Positions 1 through 5,885 of a stretch of 18,622 bases of DNA are shown piece after piece (the stretch's first letter is position 1; each line of letters opens with the position of its first letter). The stretch spans positions 1 to 18,622 of the forward strand of contig JARIBR010000266.1 in NCBI GenBank assembly GCA_029258695.1. Direction: 5' to 3'. This stretch comes from Quadrisphaera sp. GTDB lineage: Bacteria > Actinomycetota > Actinomycetes > Actinomycetales > Quadrisphaeraceae. Under the pieces are notes generated by a model. That model was not told the origin of the DNA and searched no databases. It was given only the letters and a program-made list of their open reading frames with translations. Made by a program: the position numbers and the translations under genes.

Positions 1-27
1 GGTCGGCAGGCCGCGGGCCTGCCGACC
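1..27. terminator. Perfect 12-bp hairpin at the window edge, probable terminator
   Basis: Bases 1-12 are exactly complementary to bases 16-27 around a GCG triloop, giving a very stable GC-rich stem. No clear T-run follows, which is common for actinobacterial terminators. The gene it would terminate lies outside the window. It could equally be a bidirectional terminator or an unrelated palindrome. The 32 bases between it and the tRNA gene hold nothing I recognise. Confidence 0.5.
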
Positions 28-59
28 GTCGCTCCGCGGCGGGACGTCGTGCGCCGCCG

Positions 60-133
60 GCCCTCGTAGCCCAACTGGCAGAGGCGGGCGCCTTAAAAGC
101 GCCGCAGTGCGGGTTCGAGCCCCGTCGAGGGCG
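60..133 (+). tRNA. tRNA gene with UAA anticodon, class I (short variable loop)
   Basis: A full cloverleaf can be folded by eye. The acceptor stem pairs 60-66 with 126-132, the D stem 69-71 with 83-85, and the anticodon stem 87-91 with 99-103. The variable loop is 104-108, and the T stem pairs 109-113 with 121-125 around a TTCGAGC loop. The seven-base anticodon loop CTTAAAA puts TAA at 94-96, which reads UUA leucine codons. The discriminator base is G133 and no CCA is encoded. Bacterial tRNA-Leu normally has a long variable arm and A73, so the isotype is uncertain: the anticodon says leucine but the body does not. A weak 5-bp hairpin follows at 134-146. I noticed no in-frame TTA codon in the genes of this window, so UUA would be a very rare codon here. 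Confidence 0.85.
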
Positions 134-235
134 CTCGGCCTCCGAGGGCCGTGCCTGCTCCCTCGTCCGGCGCCGGGGCCTGAGCCGCACGGGTGCTGCG
201 CTGCTCGCCCTCAGCCGGCGCTCAGCGTGGGCCGC

Positions 236-241
236 TACAGT
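236..241 (+). promoter_or_regulatory. -10-like hexamer TACAGT, leaderless promoter of the YccA-like gene
   Basis: TACAGT fits TAnnnT and ends six bases before the ATG at 248. Transcription would therefore start at or next to the start codon. No Shine-Dalgarno sequence precedes that ATG. No convincing -35 box was found. Confidence 0.5.
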
Positions 242-247
242 CCCACC

Positions 248-1060
248 ATGCAGAGCAGAAACCCCGTCCTGAGCCGCGACAAGGCGTTCAGCCCGGGTGG
301 TTACGCCACGTTCGGCAGCGCGCCGCGCGGTGGCGGTCCGGCCGCCCAGAGCGGCACCTCCCTCGAAGACCTCTACGCACAGCCGTCGGCCGGCCCGGCC
401 CAGACGGGCCGGATGACCTACGACGACGTCGTGATCCGCACCGCCGGGATGCTCGGCGTGCTCGCCGCCGCGGGCGTGGCGACGTGGGTGCTCGTCCCCC
501 CGCCGCTGCTCGTGGCGATCCTGCTCCCCGCCGTCATCGTCGGCGCCGTGCTGGGCATCGTCAACGCCGTCAAGCGGGAGCCCGTCCCCGCGCTGATGCT
601 GGCGTACGCCGTCATCGAGGGCGTGGCCCTCGGCGGCATCAGCAAGCTGTTCAACGACCAGTACAACGGCATCGTGGTCCAGGCGGTCCTCGCGACCGTG
701 GTCACCTTCGGCGTCATGCTCGCGCTCTACCGCAGCCGCGTCATCCGCGTGACGCCGCGCTTCCAGAAGGTGCTGCTCGGCGCCGTCATCGGCTACGCGG
801 TGTTCTCGCTGATCAACTTCGTCCTCGCCATCACCGGTGTGGGCAACCTGCGCGTCGGCATGCTCGGCCTGCTCATCGGTGCCGTCGGCGTCGTCCTCGC
901 CGCCCTCGTCCTCACCCTCGACTTCGACTTCATCGAGCGCGGCGTGAACAACGGCATCCCGCAGCAGTACGCGTGGACGGCGGCCTTCGGCCTCGTGCTG
1001 ACCCTCGTGTGGCTCTACATCGAGTTCCTGCGCATCTTCGCGATCCTTCGCGGGGAGTGA
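248..1060 (+). CDS. Bax inhibitor-1/YccA family membrane protein
   Basis: The 270-residue product has a cytoplasmic N-terminus with a GYATFG segment near residue 18, typical of actinobacterial members. From about residue 62 it has six to seven closely packed hydrophobic helices ending at FGLVLTLVWLYIEFLRIF. This matches the Bax inhibitor-1/YccA (TMBIM) family of inner-membrane proteins. Some members conduct calcium or protons, and E. coli YccA modulates FtsH; the role of the actinobacterial form is not established. The frame is open upstream to 107, but that start would lie inside the tRNA gene, so the ATG at 248 is preferred. It is preceded by a -10-like hexamer and no ribosome-binding site, suggesting a leaderless message. 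The stop codon overlaps the GTG of the next gene by four bases. Confidence 0.88.
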   Translation: MQSRNPVLSRDKAFSPGGYATFGSAPRGGGPAAQSGTSLEDLYAQPSAGPAQTGRMTYDDVVIRTAGMLGVLAAAGVATWVLVPPPLLVAILLPAVIVGAVLGIVNAVKREPVPALMLAYAVIEGVALGGISKLFNDQYNGIVVQAVLATVVTFGVMLALYRSRVIRVTPRFQKVLLGAVIGYAVFSLINFVLAITGVGNLRVGMLGLLIGAVGVVLAALVLTLDFDFIERGVNNGIPQQYAWTAAFGLVLTLVWLYIEFLRIFAILRGE

Positions 1061-1533
1061 GCGCGGAGTCCGCGCGCACGAGCCCAGCCGGGTCGGCCGG
1101 GGCGGAGCTGGACCGGGTGCTCACCCGGTTGGCGACGCTCGGGCCGGCCCGGCTCTCGCGTCCCGTGGCTCCTCGATCGGGGCCGATCGGCGCGCCGGTG
1201 CCCACGATGCACCCCCCGGGCGAAGACCGGCCATCGCCCGCGGAGCTCGTCAGACCGCTGCTCCAGCACCTCGCCGACGTCGCGGCGGACGCCGACGGTC
1301 GTCGCCGCCGCGTGGTGCCGGTGCTCGCGGACCGCGCCGTGCCCGACCAGCTGGCGGTGCTCGCCCGGGACGCGCTCGACCTGGTGACGGGCTCCGAGGG
1401 CCGTGCCGGCGCCGACGAGCCGTCTGCTGGCGGCGCCGACGAGCCGTCTGCTGGCGGGCGCGAGCCCCCTGCTGGGGTCGACGTCGAGGAGCTCACCGCC
1501 CGTCTCGTCGCCCTGCGACGCGCCCTGCCGTGA
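1057..1533 (+). CDS. Small hypothetical protein, translationally coupled to the YccA-like gene
   Basis: This 158-residue product is read from a GTG that overlaps the preceding stop (GTGA), with GGGGAG just upstream. Such an overlap suggests coupled translation. I do not recognise the protein. It is soluble in appearance and rich in Ala, Arg, Asp and Pro. A central region (PSPAELVRPLLQHLADVAAD) and the last 20 residues look helical. From about residue 118 a 24-base tandem repeat encodes ADEPSAGG twice plus a degenerate third copy. Third-position GC bias supports coding, and the frame closes 45 bases before cbs. No conserved catalytic motif is visible, so it may be a lineage-specific accessory to the YccA-like protein. 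Confidence 0.65.
   Translation: MSAESARTSPAGSAGAELDRVLTRLATLGPARLSRPVAPRSGPIGAPVPTMHPPGEDRPSPAELVRPLLQHLADVAADADGRRRRVVPVLADRAVPDQLAVLARDALDLVTGSEGRAGADEPSAGGADEPSAGGREPPAGVDVEELTARLVALRRALP
1408..1476. repeat. 24-bp in-frame tandem repeat, two exact copies plus a degenerate third
   Basis: Bases 1408-1431 are repeated exactly at 1432-1455, and a shortened, diverged copy follows to about 1476. The unit length is a multiple of three, so copy-number change would preserve the frame of the surrounding small hypothetical gene. Confidence 0.85.
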
Positions 1534-1565
1534 CGCCGGGGGGCGCACCGACCCCTGCGACCTGG

Positions 1566-1571
1566 CACCAT
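1566..1571 (+). promoter_or_regulatory. -10-like hexamer CACCAT before cbs
   Basis: CACCAT ends seven bases before the GTG of cbs, and no Shine-Dalgarno motif lies in between. This resembles the spacing in other probable leaderless genes here, but the match to TAnnnT is poor (only A2 and T6). Readthrough from the gene ending at 1533 is also possible. Confidence 0.3.
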
Positions 1572-1578
1572 CGCCCCC

Positions 1579-2970
1579 GTGAAGTACGCCAGCTCCATCA
1601 CCGACCTCATCGGCGGCACACCCCTGGTGCGCCTCAACACCGTCACGGAGGGCATCGCCGCCACGGTGCTCGCCAAGGTGGAGTACCTCAACCCCGGGGG
1701 CTCGGTGAAGGACCGGATCGCCCAGCGCATGATCGACGAGGCAGAGGCGTCCGGGGCGCTGAAGCCCGGCGGGACCATCGTGGAGCCGACGTCGGGCAAC
1801 ACCGGGGTGGGCTTGGCGCTCATCGCGCAGCAGCGGGGCTACTCGTGCATCTTCGTCTGCCCCGACAAGGTGGGGGAGGACAAGACCAACGTGCTGAAGG
1901 CCTACGGGGCCCGCGTGGTGATGACGCCCACGGCCGTGGCCCCGGACAGCCCGCAGAGCTACTACAGCGTCTCCGACCGGCTCACCGCCGAGATCGAGGG
2001 GGCCTGGAAGCCGAACCAGTACGCCAACCAGGCCGGGCCGGCGAGCCACCACGCCTCGACGGGCCCGGAGGTCTGGGACGACACCGACGGTCGGGTCACG
2101 CACTTCGTCGCCGGCATCGGCACCGGGGGCACGATCACGGGCACCGGTCGCTACCTCAAGGAGGTCTCGGCGGACCGCGCGGAGGCTGACGGTGGCCCGG
2201 TCCGGGTGGTGGGCGTCGACCCCGAGGGCTCCATCTACTCCGGGGGCTCGGGGCGTCCCTACCTCGTCGAGGGCGTCGGTGAGGACTTCTGGCCCGGCGC
2301 CTACGACCCGGCGGTGCCCGACGAGGTGGTCGAGGTGACCGACGCGCAGGCCTACGCGATGACGCGCCGCCTGGCGCGCGAGGAGGGCCTGCTGGTCGGC
2401 GGGTCGTGCGGCATGGCCGTCGTCGGCGCCCTGGAGGTCGCGCGCCGCGCCGGCCCCGACGACGTGGTCGTGGTGCTGCTGCCCGACAGCGGCCGCGGCT
2501 ACCTCGCCAAGATCTTCAACGACGACTACATGCTGCGCAACGGGTTCATCGCCCGGGAGAACGTCACGGGGCCCGACGTCGCCGCGATCCTCACCGGCTC
2601 CGGCCGTACCCCCGAGCAGCTCGCCCACGTCCGGCCCGAGGCCACGATCGGCGAGGCCGTCGCGGCGCTGCGCCAGCACGCGGTTCCCGCGCTGCCCGTC
2701 ATCGCGGTGGCGCCGCCGGTCGTGCTGGGCGAGGTCATGGGCTCGGTGACCGAGCGTGGGCTCGTGGACGCGCTGGACGCCGGCACCGCGTCCGCCACGG
2801 ACACGGTCGCTGACCACCTCGAGCCGCGGCTGCCCCAGGTGGGCGGGGGGCAGTCCCTGGCGGACCTGCGGGGGCTGCTCGACCACAGCGAGGCGGTCCT
2901 CGTGGCGGTCGACGGCAAGCCCGCTGGTGTCCTCACCCGCGCCGACGTGCTGGTCCACCTCGCCGGTTGA
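1579..2970 (+). CDS. cbs: Cystathionine beta-synthase
   Basis: A 463-residue PLP enzyme that condenses serine (or O-acetylserine) with homocysteine to give cystathionine, the first step of reverse transsulfuration. The fold-type II catalytic domain spans about residues 1-330. It has the PLP lysine K44 in NPGGSVKDR, the substrate loop SGNTG at 72-76, the phosphate-binding GTGGTITG at 181-188, and S276 (GGSCG) for the pyridine nitrogen. A C-terminal region from about residue 335 to the end matches a pair of CBS domains, which distinguishes Cbs from the shorter cysteine synthases. Length is normal for actinobacterial Cbs. The start is a GTG directly at the conserved MKYASSITDLIGGTPLVRL. metB lies 2.9 kb downstream, separated by genes I do not recall in the mycobacterial cbs-metB locus. 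No haem-binding N-terminal extension is present. Confidence 0.95.
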   Translation: MKYASSITDLIGGTPLVRLNTVTEGIAATVLAKVEYLNPGGSVKDRIAQRMIDEAEASGALKPGGTIVEPTSGNTGVGLALIAQQRGYSCIFVCPDKVGEDKTNVLKAYGARVVMTPTAVAPDSPQSYYSVSDRLTAEIEGAWKPNQYANQAGPASHHASTGPEVWDDTDGRVTHFVAGIGTGGTITGTGRYLKEVSADRAEADGGPVRVVGVDPEGSIYSGGSGRPYLVEGVGEDFWPGAYDPAVPDEVVEVTDAQAYAMTRRLAREEGLLVGGSCGMAVVGALEVARRAGPDDVVVVLLPDSGRGYLAKIFNDDYMLRNGFIARENVTGPDVAAILTGSGRTPEQLAHVRPEATIGEAVAALRQHAVPALPVIAVAPPVVLGEVMGSVTERGLVDALDAGTASATDTVADHLEPRLPQVGGGQSLADLRGLLDHSEAVLVAVDGKPAGVLTRADVLVHLAG

Positions 2971-3012
2971 GCCCTCCCGGATCGGCCGGAGCCAGGTCGG
3001 GCTGAGGCGCCG

Positions 3013-3128
3013 CCCACCGCACTTGGTCGACGAAGTGCTGTCTCGCGGGGGTCCCGGACCGCACTTGGTCGACGAAGTGCTGTCTCGCGCGGGTCCTGGA
3101 GCGCACTTCGTCGACGAAGTGCGGTGGG
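3013..3128. repeat. Array of three 20-bp palindromes at 42-bp period
   Basis: Palindromes occupy 3019-3038, 3061-3080 and 3103-3122. The third, GCACTTCGTCGACGAAGTGC, is perfect; the first two share one change (GG for CG at positions 7-8 of the left arm). Start-to-start spacing is exactly 42 bp twice. The two 22-bp spacers begin TGTCTCGCG and differ at three positions. The outer flanks CCCACC (3013-3018) and GGTGGG (3123-3128) extend the whole block into a 26-bp inverted repeat with one mismatch. It lies between the convergent ends of cbs and the MocR gene, so bidirectional termination is one possible role. A REP-like mobile palindrome or protein-binding array are others. Confidence 0.92.
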
Positions 3129-3164
3129 TGCGATGCGGGAGCCGCAGGTCGTGAGGGACAGGGC

Positions 3165-4691
3165 TCAGCAGAGCAGGGCGGCCTCCCGGCGCGCCCCGGC
3201 GAGCGAGGCGCTGCCGACGTCGCCGCGAGAGGCCTCCGCGCTGGCGCTGGCGAGCAGCCCCACGCTGCGCTCCAGCACGTCGGGGGCGGCGACGAAGGGC
3301 AGCCGCAGGCGGTCGTCGAAGGCGTGGCCGACCCCGAAGCGCGAGCCGGTCGCCAGGCGCAGCCCCAGCGGCTCCGCGGCGTCGGCCACCAGCGTGGACG
3401 AGACCCCCGGCGGGAGCCCGCACCACAGGGAGAGCCCCCCCGGCGCCACGGGGACCGTCCAGGTCGGCAGGTGGTGGGCCAGGGCGGCGACCAGCACGTC
3501 GCGCTGCAGGCGCAGCTCCTCGCGTCGACGCACCAGGCCGCTGGCGTCCTCGGGCGCGCCGGGCGCCATGGCGTCCAGCAGCACGCAGGCGGCGAGCTGG
3601 TCGAGGATGGAGGCGGAGCCGTGGTCGCGCGACATCGCGGAGGCCACCTTGGCCAGGAAGTCGCGCTCGGCGCGGATCCAGCCGACCCGCAGGCCGGCCC
3701 AGACCGGCTTGGACAACGATCCCACGGTGACGACGGTGCCCGGCCGGGCGAAGGCCGCCATGGGCGGCGGGACGTCCTGGCCGTCCAGGGGCAGGTCGAC
3801 GTGGGTCTCGTCGGCGATCACCGTGACGTCGAGCTGCTCGAGGCTCGCGCCGAGGTGTCGTCGGTCGGCGACCGTGAGCGAGGCTCCGGTGGGGTTCGAG
3901 AAGTCGGGTGTGAGGAACAGCGCCCGCGCCGAGGTCTGGCGTGCGGCACGGTGGACCGCGGAGACGAACGCGGCCGAGGCGGTCGAGGTCCCCGGGGCGT
4001 CGAGGACCCGGGGCACGGGGACCGCGCGGGCGCCCAGCATCGCGATGACGTCCAGGGCGTTGGGCCACACCGGGTGCTCGATGAGGACGCGGTCGCCGAC
4101 GTCCACGAGGGCCCGCATCGCCGCGGTGATGCCGCCGGTCGCCCCGACGGTGACGAGCACCTGGTCCGTGGTGGTGGGCAGCCCGCGGCTGGCGAACCTC
4201 GAGGCGATGCGCTCGCGGAGCTCCCCGATGCCCTCGGGGGCGTACCCGTGGCCGGGGAGGTGGCGCGTCATCGCGTCGAGCGCGCTGCGATAGGCGTCGG
4301 CGACCTCCGGCGGACCGCTCGGGGCGGCATAGGTCAGGTCGAGCTGACCCTCGCGCTGGACGCCCGGTACCCAGGCGGCCACCACGCCCCGGGCCGGGGA
4401 CGTCGTCCACGTCCCGGATCCCTGGCGCGCGTCCGCCCAGCCCTGCTCGCGCAGCCGGCGGTACGCGGCGCTGGCCGTCACGCGGCTGACGCCCACGGCG
4501 GCGGCCAGCTCACGCTCCGCGGGCAGGCGGACGCCGACGGGGACACGCCCGTCGGAGACCATCGAGCGCACCTCGCGGGCGAGCGAGGCCGCCAGCGGCG
4601 GACGCAGCGGCTCGGGTCCCATGAGCTCGCGCAGGCGCCGCGCCGAGAGGGTCACCCGTCCGAGAGGTGACGATCTGTCCACAGATGTCAT
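3165..4691 (-). CDS. MocR/PdxR-type transcriptional regulator (GntR HTH fused to aminotransferase-like domain)
   Basis: A 508-residue fusion regulator. Residues about 32-96 form a GntR winged helix-turn-helix (RLPAERELAAAVGVSRVTAS). The rest is a class I aminotransferase-like domain with the expected PLP contacts: FSNPTG (N266), the IADETH motif (D294) and the Schiff-base lysine K328 in SLSKPVWAGLRVGW. In this family the domain senses PLP or an amino-acid/PLP adduct rather than transaminating. The start ATG at 4689-4691 is preceded by GGCAGGAGAG, a good ribosome-binding site. The divergent neighbour is a 64-residue membrane peptide 61 bp away. An 8-bp direct repeat in that gap is a plausible autoregulatory operator. 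No pdxS/pdxT, gab or tau genes are nearby, so the target pathway is unknown. It sits within the cbs-metB region, which may hint at a sulfur amino acid or PLP role. Confidence 0.9.
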   Translation of the reverse strand: MTSVDRSSPLGRVTLSARRLRELMGPEPLRPPLAASLAREVRSMVSDGRVPVGVRLPAERELAAAVGVSRVTASAAYRRLREQGWADARQGSGTWTTSPARGVVAAWVPGVQREGQLDLTYAAPSGPPEVADAYRSALDAMTRHLPGHGYAPEGIGELRERIASRFASRGLPTTTDQVLVTVGATGGITAAMRALVDVGDRVLIEHPVWPNALDVIAMLGARAVPVPRVLDAPGTSTASAAFVSAVHRAARQTSARALFLTPDFSNPTGASLTVADRRHLGASLEQLDVTVIADETHVDLPLDGQDVPPPMAAFARPGTVVTVGSLSKPVWAGLRVGWIRAERDFLAKVASAMSRDHGSASILDQLAACVLLDAMAPGAPEDASGLVRRREELRLQRDVLVAALAHHLPTWTVPVAPGGLSLWCGLPPGVSSTLVADAAEPLGLRLATGSRFGVGHAFDDRLRLPFVAAPDVLERSVGLLASASAEASRGDVGSASLAGARREAALLC

Positions 4692-4732
4692 GAGGCCACT
4701 CTCCTGCCATTGGCTTCCTCAAGTGAGGCCAA
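4691..4732. promoter_or_regulatory. Putative MocR operator: direct repeats plus inverted repeat
   Basis: TGAGGCCA occurs at 4691-4698 and again at 4724-4731, 33 bp apart and so about three helical turns on the same face. Between and around them are CCTCA-AG-TGAGG (4717-4728) and flanking TTGGC (4710-4714) and GCCAA (4728-4732). GabR, a studied MocR protein, binds two short direct repeats at a similar separation. The first copy overlaps the regulator's own start codon. Confidence 0.5.
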
Positions 4733-4740
4733 CTGTGGTC

Positions 4741-4746
4741 GATACT
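4741..4746 (+). promoter_or_regulatory. -10-like hexamer GATACT, leaderless promoter of the 64-residue gene
   Basis: GATACT (AT-rich in an otherwise GC-rich gap) ends six bases before the ATG at 4753, matching the spacing seen at other genes here. It lies just downstream of the putative MocR operator, so the divergent regulator could control it. Confidence 0.45.
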
Positions 4747-4752
4747 TGAAGC

Positions 4753-4947
4753 ATGCTCATCATCGCACTGGTCATCGCCCTGCCCATCCTCGCCGTCATC
4801 ATCGCCGCGCTCGTCCACGACGTCCGTGACGACGGCTCAGCCCGCCGCACCGAGCGCCGTGAGCGCGGCGGCCTCACCCCCGTCGGTCACATGCCCATGG
4901 ACGACGGCAGCTACGGCACCCCGTTCAGCTCCCCCGGTCTGCGGTGA
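4753..4947 (+). CDS. Small single-span membrane protein
   Basis: A 64-residue product with one strongly hydrophobic helix at about residues 2-21 (LIIALVIALPILAVIIAALV). An acidic then basic juxtamembrane stretch follows, with a polar tail ending PFSSPGLR. I do not recognise a family. It is divergent from the MocR-type regulator, shares its putative operator, and is followed by a strong terminator, so it appears to be a monocistronic gene and the regulator's most obvious local target. Third-position GC bias and the promoter spacing support it being real despite its size. The topology suggests the N-terminal helix spans the membrane with the charged tail in the cytoplasm. Confidence 0.65.
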   Translation: MLIIALVIALPILAVIIAALVHDVRDDGSARRTERRERGGLTPVGHMPMDDGSYGTPFSSPGLR

Positions 4948-4971
4948 ACCCCGCAGCACCGTGCCCCCCGG

Positions 4972-5018
4972 CACCGAGACGGCCCCCGCTGCTCCTGGCA
5001 GCGGGGGCCTTCTCGGTG
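4972..5018. terminator. Strong bidirectional intrinsic terminator
   Basis: Bases 4981-4992 pair perfectly with 4998-5009 around a TCCTG loop. After one mismatch (4980/5010) the stem continues as CACCGAGA (4972-4979) with TCTCGGTG (5011-5018). It sits between the convergent 64-residue gene and msrA and can serve both. Confidence 0.8.
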
Positions 5019-5065
5019 TCCGGCGGCGTGCGCGAGGGGTGCGACGCCGACTCGGGTCGGACGGG

Positions 5066-5788
5066 TCAGACGACGCCCACGGGACACGTCACGCCGGTGC
5101 CCGCCAGGCCGCAGTAGCCGTTCGGCACCTTGTGCAGGTACTGCTGGTGGTAGTCCTCGGCGTAGTAGAACGGCCCCGCCGGACGCCGGGCGTCCACCCC
5201 CTCCACGGCGAAGGCCTCCGGGCCGGGAGCCCCGGCCTCGGTGCTGGCCGGCCGGATCTCCGTGGCGATGGCGCCCAGCCCCGCAGCGTGCAGGCGCTCC
5301 TGGAACGCGGCCTTCGTCGCCTCGACGGCGACGCGCTGCTCCTGGGTGGTCCAGTAGATCGCCGAGCGGTACTCGGTGCCCCTGTCGTTGCCCTGGCGGT
5401 TGAGCTGGGTGGGGTCGTGGGACTCCCAGAAGACCTTGAGCAGCGCCTCGATCGAGGTCTGCGCGGGGTCGTAGGCGATGAGGACGGCCTCGGTGTGGCC
5501 CGTCAGCGCGGTGGTGGACTCCTCGTACGTCGGGTGGGGCGTGTACCCGCCCATGTAGCCCGCCGCGGTGGTGACGACGCCCGGCTGGCGCCAGAACTCC
5601 CGCTCGGCGCCCCAGAAGCAGCCCATGGACACGTGCAGCACCTCGGTGCCGTCGGGCCACGGCCCCTCCAGCGGCGTCCCGAGGACGGCGTGGTCCCTCG
5701 GGACCGTGAACGGACGGCTCGCGCGGCCCGGCAGCGCGTCGGCCTCGTCGACCATGACGGACTTGCGGCGCATCGTGAACAGGGACAC
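5066..5788 (-). CDS. msrA: Peptide-methionine (S)-S-oxide reductase
   Basis: The 240-residue product reduces methionine-S-sulfoxide in proteins and free methionine, using thioredoxin-type reductants. The catalytic cysteine is C57 in GCFWGAE, near residues 56-62. Downstream family motifs are [42 protein letters not shown] and YHQQYL. Resolving cysteines C226 and C235 are in [15 protein letters not shown] at the C-terminus. The chosen start is the GTG at 5786-5788, preceded by GAAGGAG eight to nine bases upstream. A longer open frame to 5842 would pass through that site. The actinobacterial N-terminal extension (ALPGR...HAVLGTPL) is present. The gene is divergent from metB with a 97-bp gap and convergent with the 64-residue gene. 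Confidence 0.93.
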   Translation of the reverse strand: MSLFTMRRKSVMVDEADALPGRASRPFTVPRDHAVLGTPLEGPWPDGTEVLHVSMGCFWGAEREFWRQPGVVTTAAGYMGGYTPHPTYEESTTALTGHTEAVLIAYDPAQTSIEALLKVFWESHDPTQLNRQGNDRGTEYRSAIYWTTQEQRVAVEATKAAFQERLHAAGLGAIATEIRPASTEAGAPGPEAFAVEGVDARRPAGPFYYAEDYHQQYLHKVPNGYCGLAGTGVTCPVGVV

Positions 5789-5873
5789 GGGGTGGCTCCT
5801 TCTGCAGGCTGTCAACGATCGTGCTGCCTGTCCTTCGTCCAACGTCAGGAGGTGGACCGTCCTTCCCCCGGCC

Positions 5874-5879
5874 TAGGCT
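5874..5879 (+). promoter_or_regulatory. -10-like hexamer TAGGCT, leaderless promoter of metB
   Basis: TAGGCT fits TAnnnT and ends six bases before the metB ATG at 5886, leaving no room for a Shine-Dalgarno site. The identical hexamer at identical spacing precedes the prenyl transferase gene at 15645. A -35 element was not identified. Confidence 0.6.
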
Positions 5880-5885
5880 CCTGCC

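Noticed and set aside
60..133. tRNA gene as an integration site for a mobile element
   Set aside because: No integrase, direct repeat of the tRNA 3' end, or foreign-looking genes are found within the window.
107..247. N-terminal extension of the YccA-like protein by 47 residues
   Set aside because: It would start inside the tRNA gene, and the extension is Arg/Pro-rich with no family similarity. The ATG at 248 has a promoter at leaderless spacing.
3013..3128. CRISPR-like array (regular palindromic repeats with spacers)
   Set aside because: The spacers are nearly identical to each other and only 22 bp, there are only three repeats, and no cas genes are present. It is a tandem repeat of a palindrome.
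1015..4410. A very long open frame on the minus strand opposite cbs and continuing under the MocR gene
   Set aside because: It is antisense to genes with unmistakable family motifs. Its translation is Arg/Gly/Pro/Ala low-complexity, and long antisense frames are expected at this GC content.
5789..5885. SAM or other sulfur riboswitch before metB
   Set aside because: The candidate promoter abuts the start codon, leaving no leader, and no aptamer-like stems are seen.
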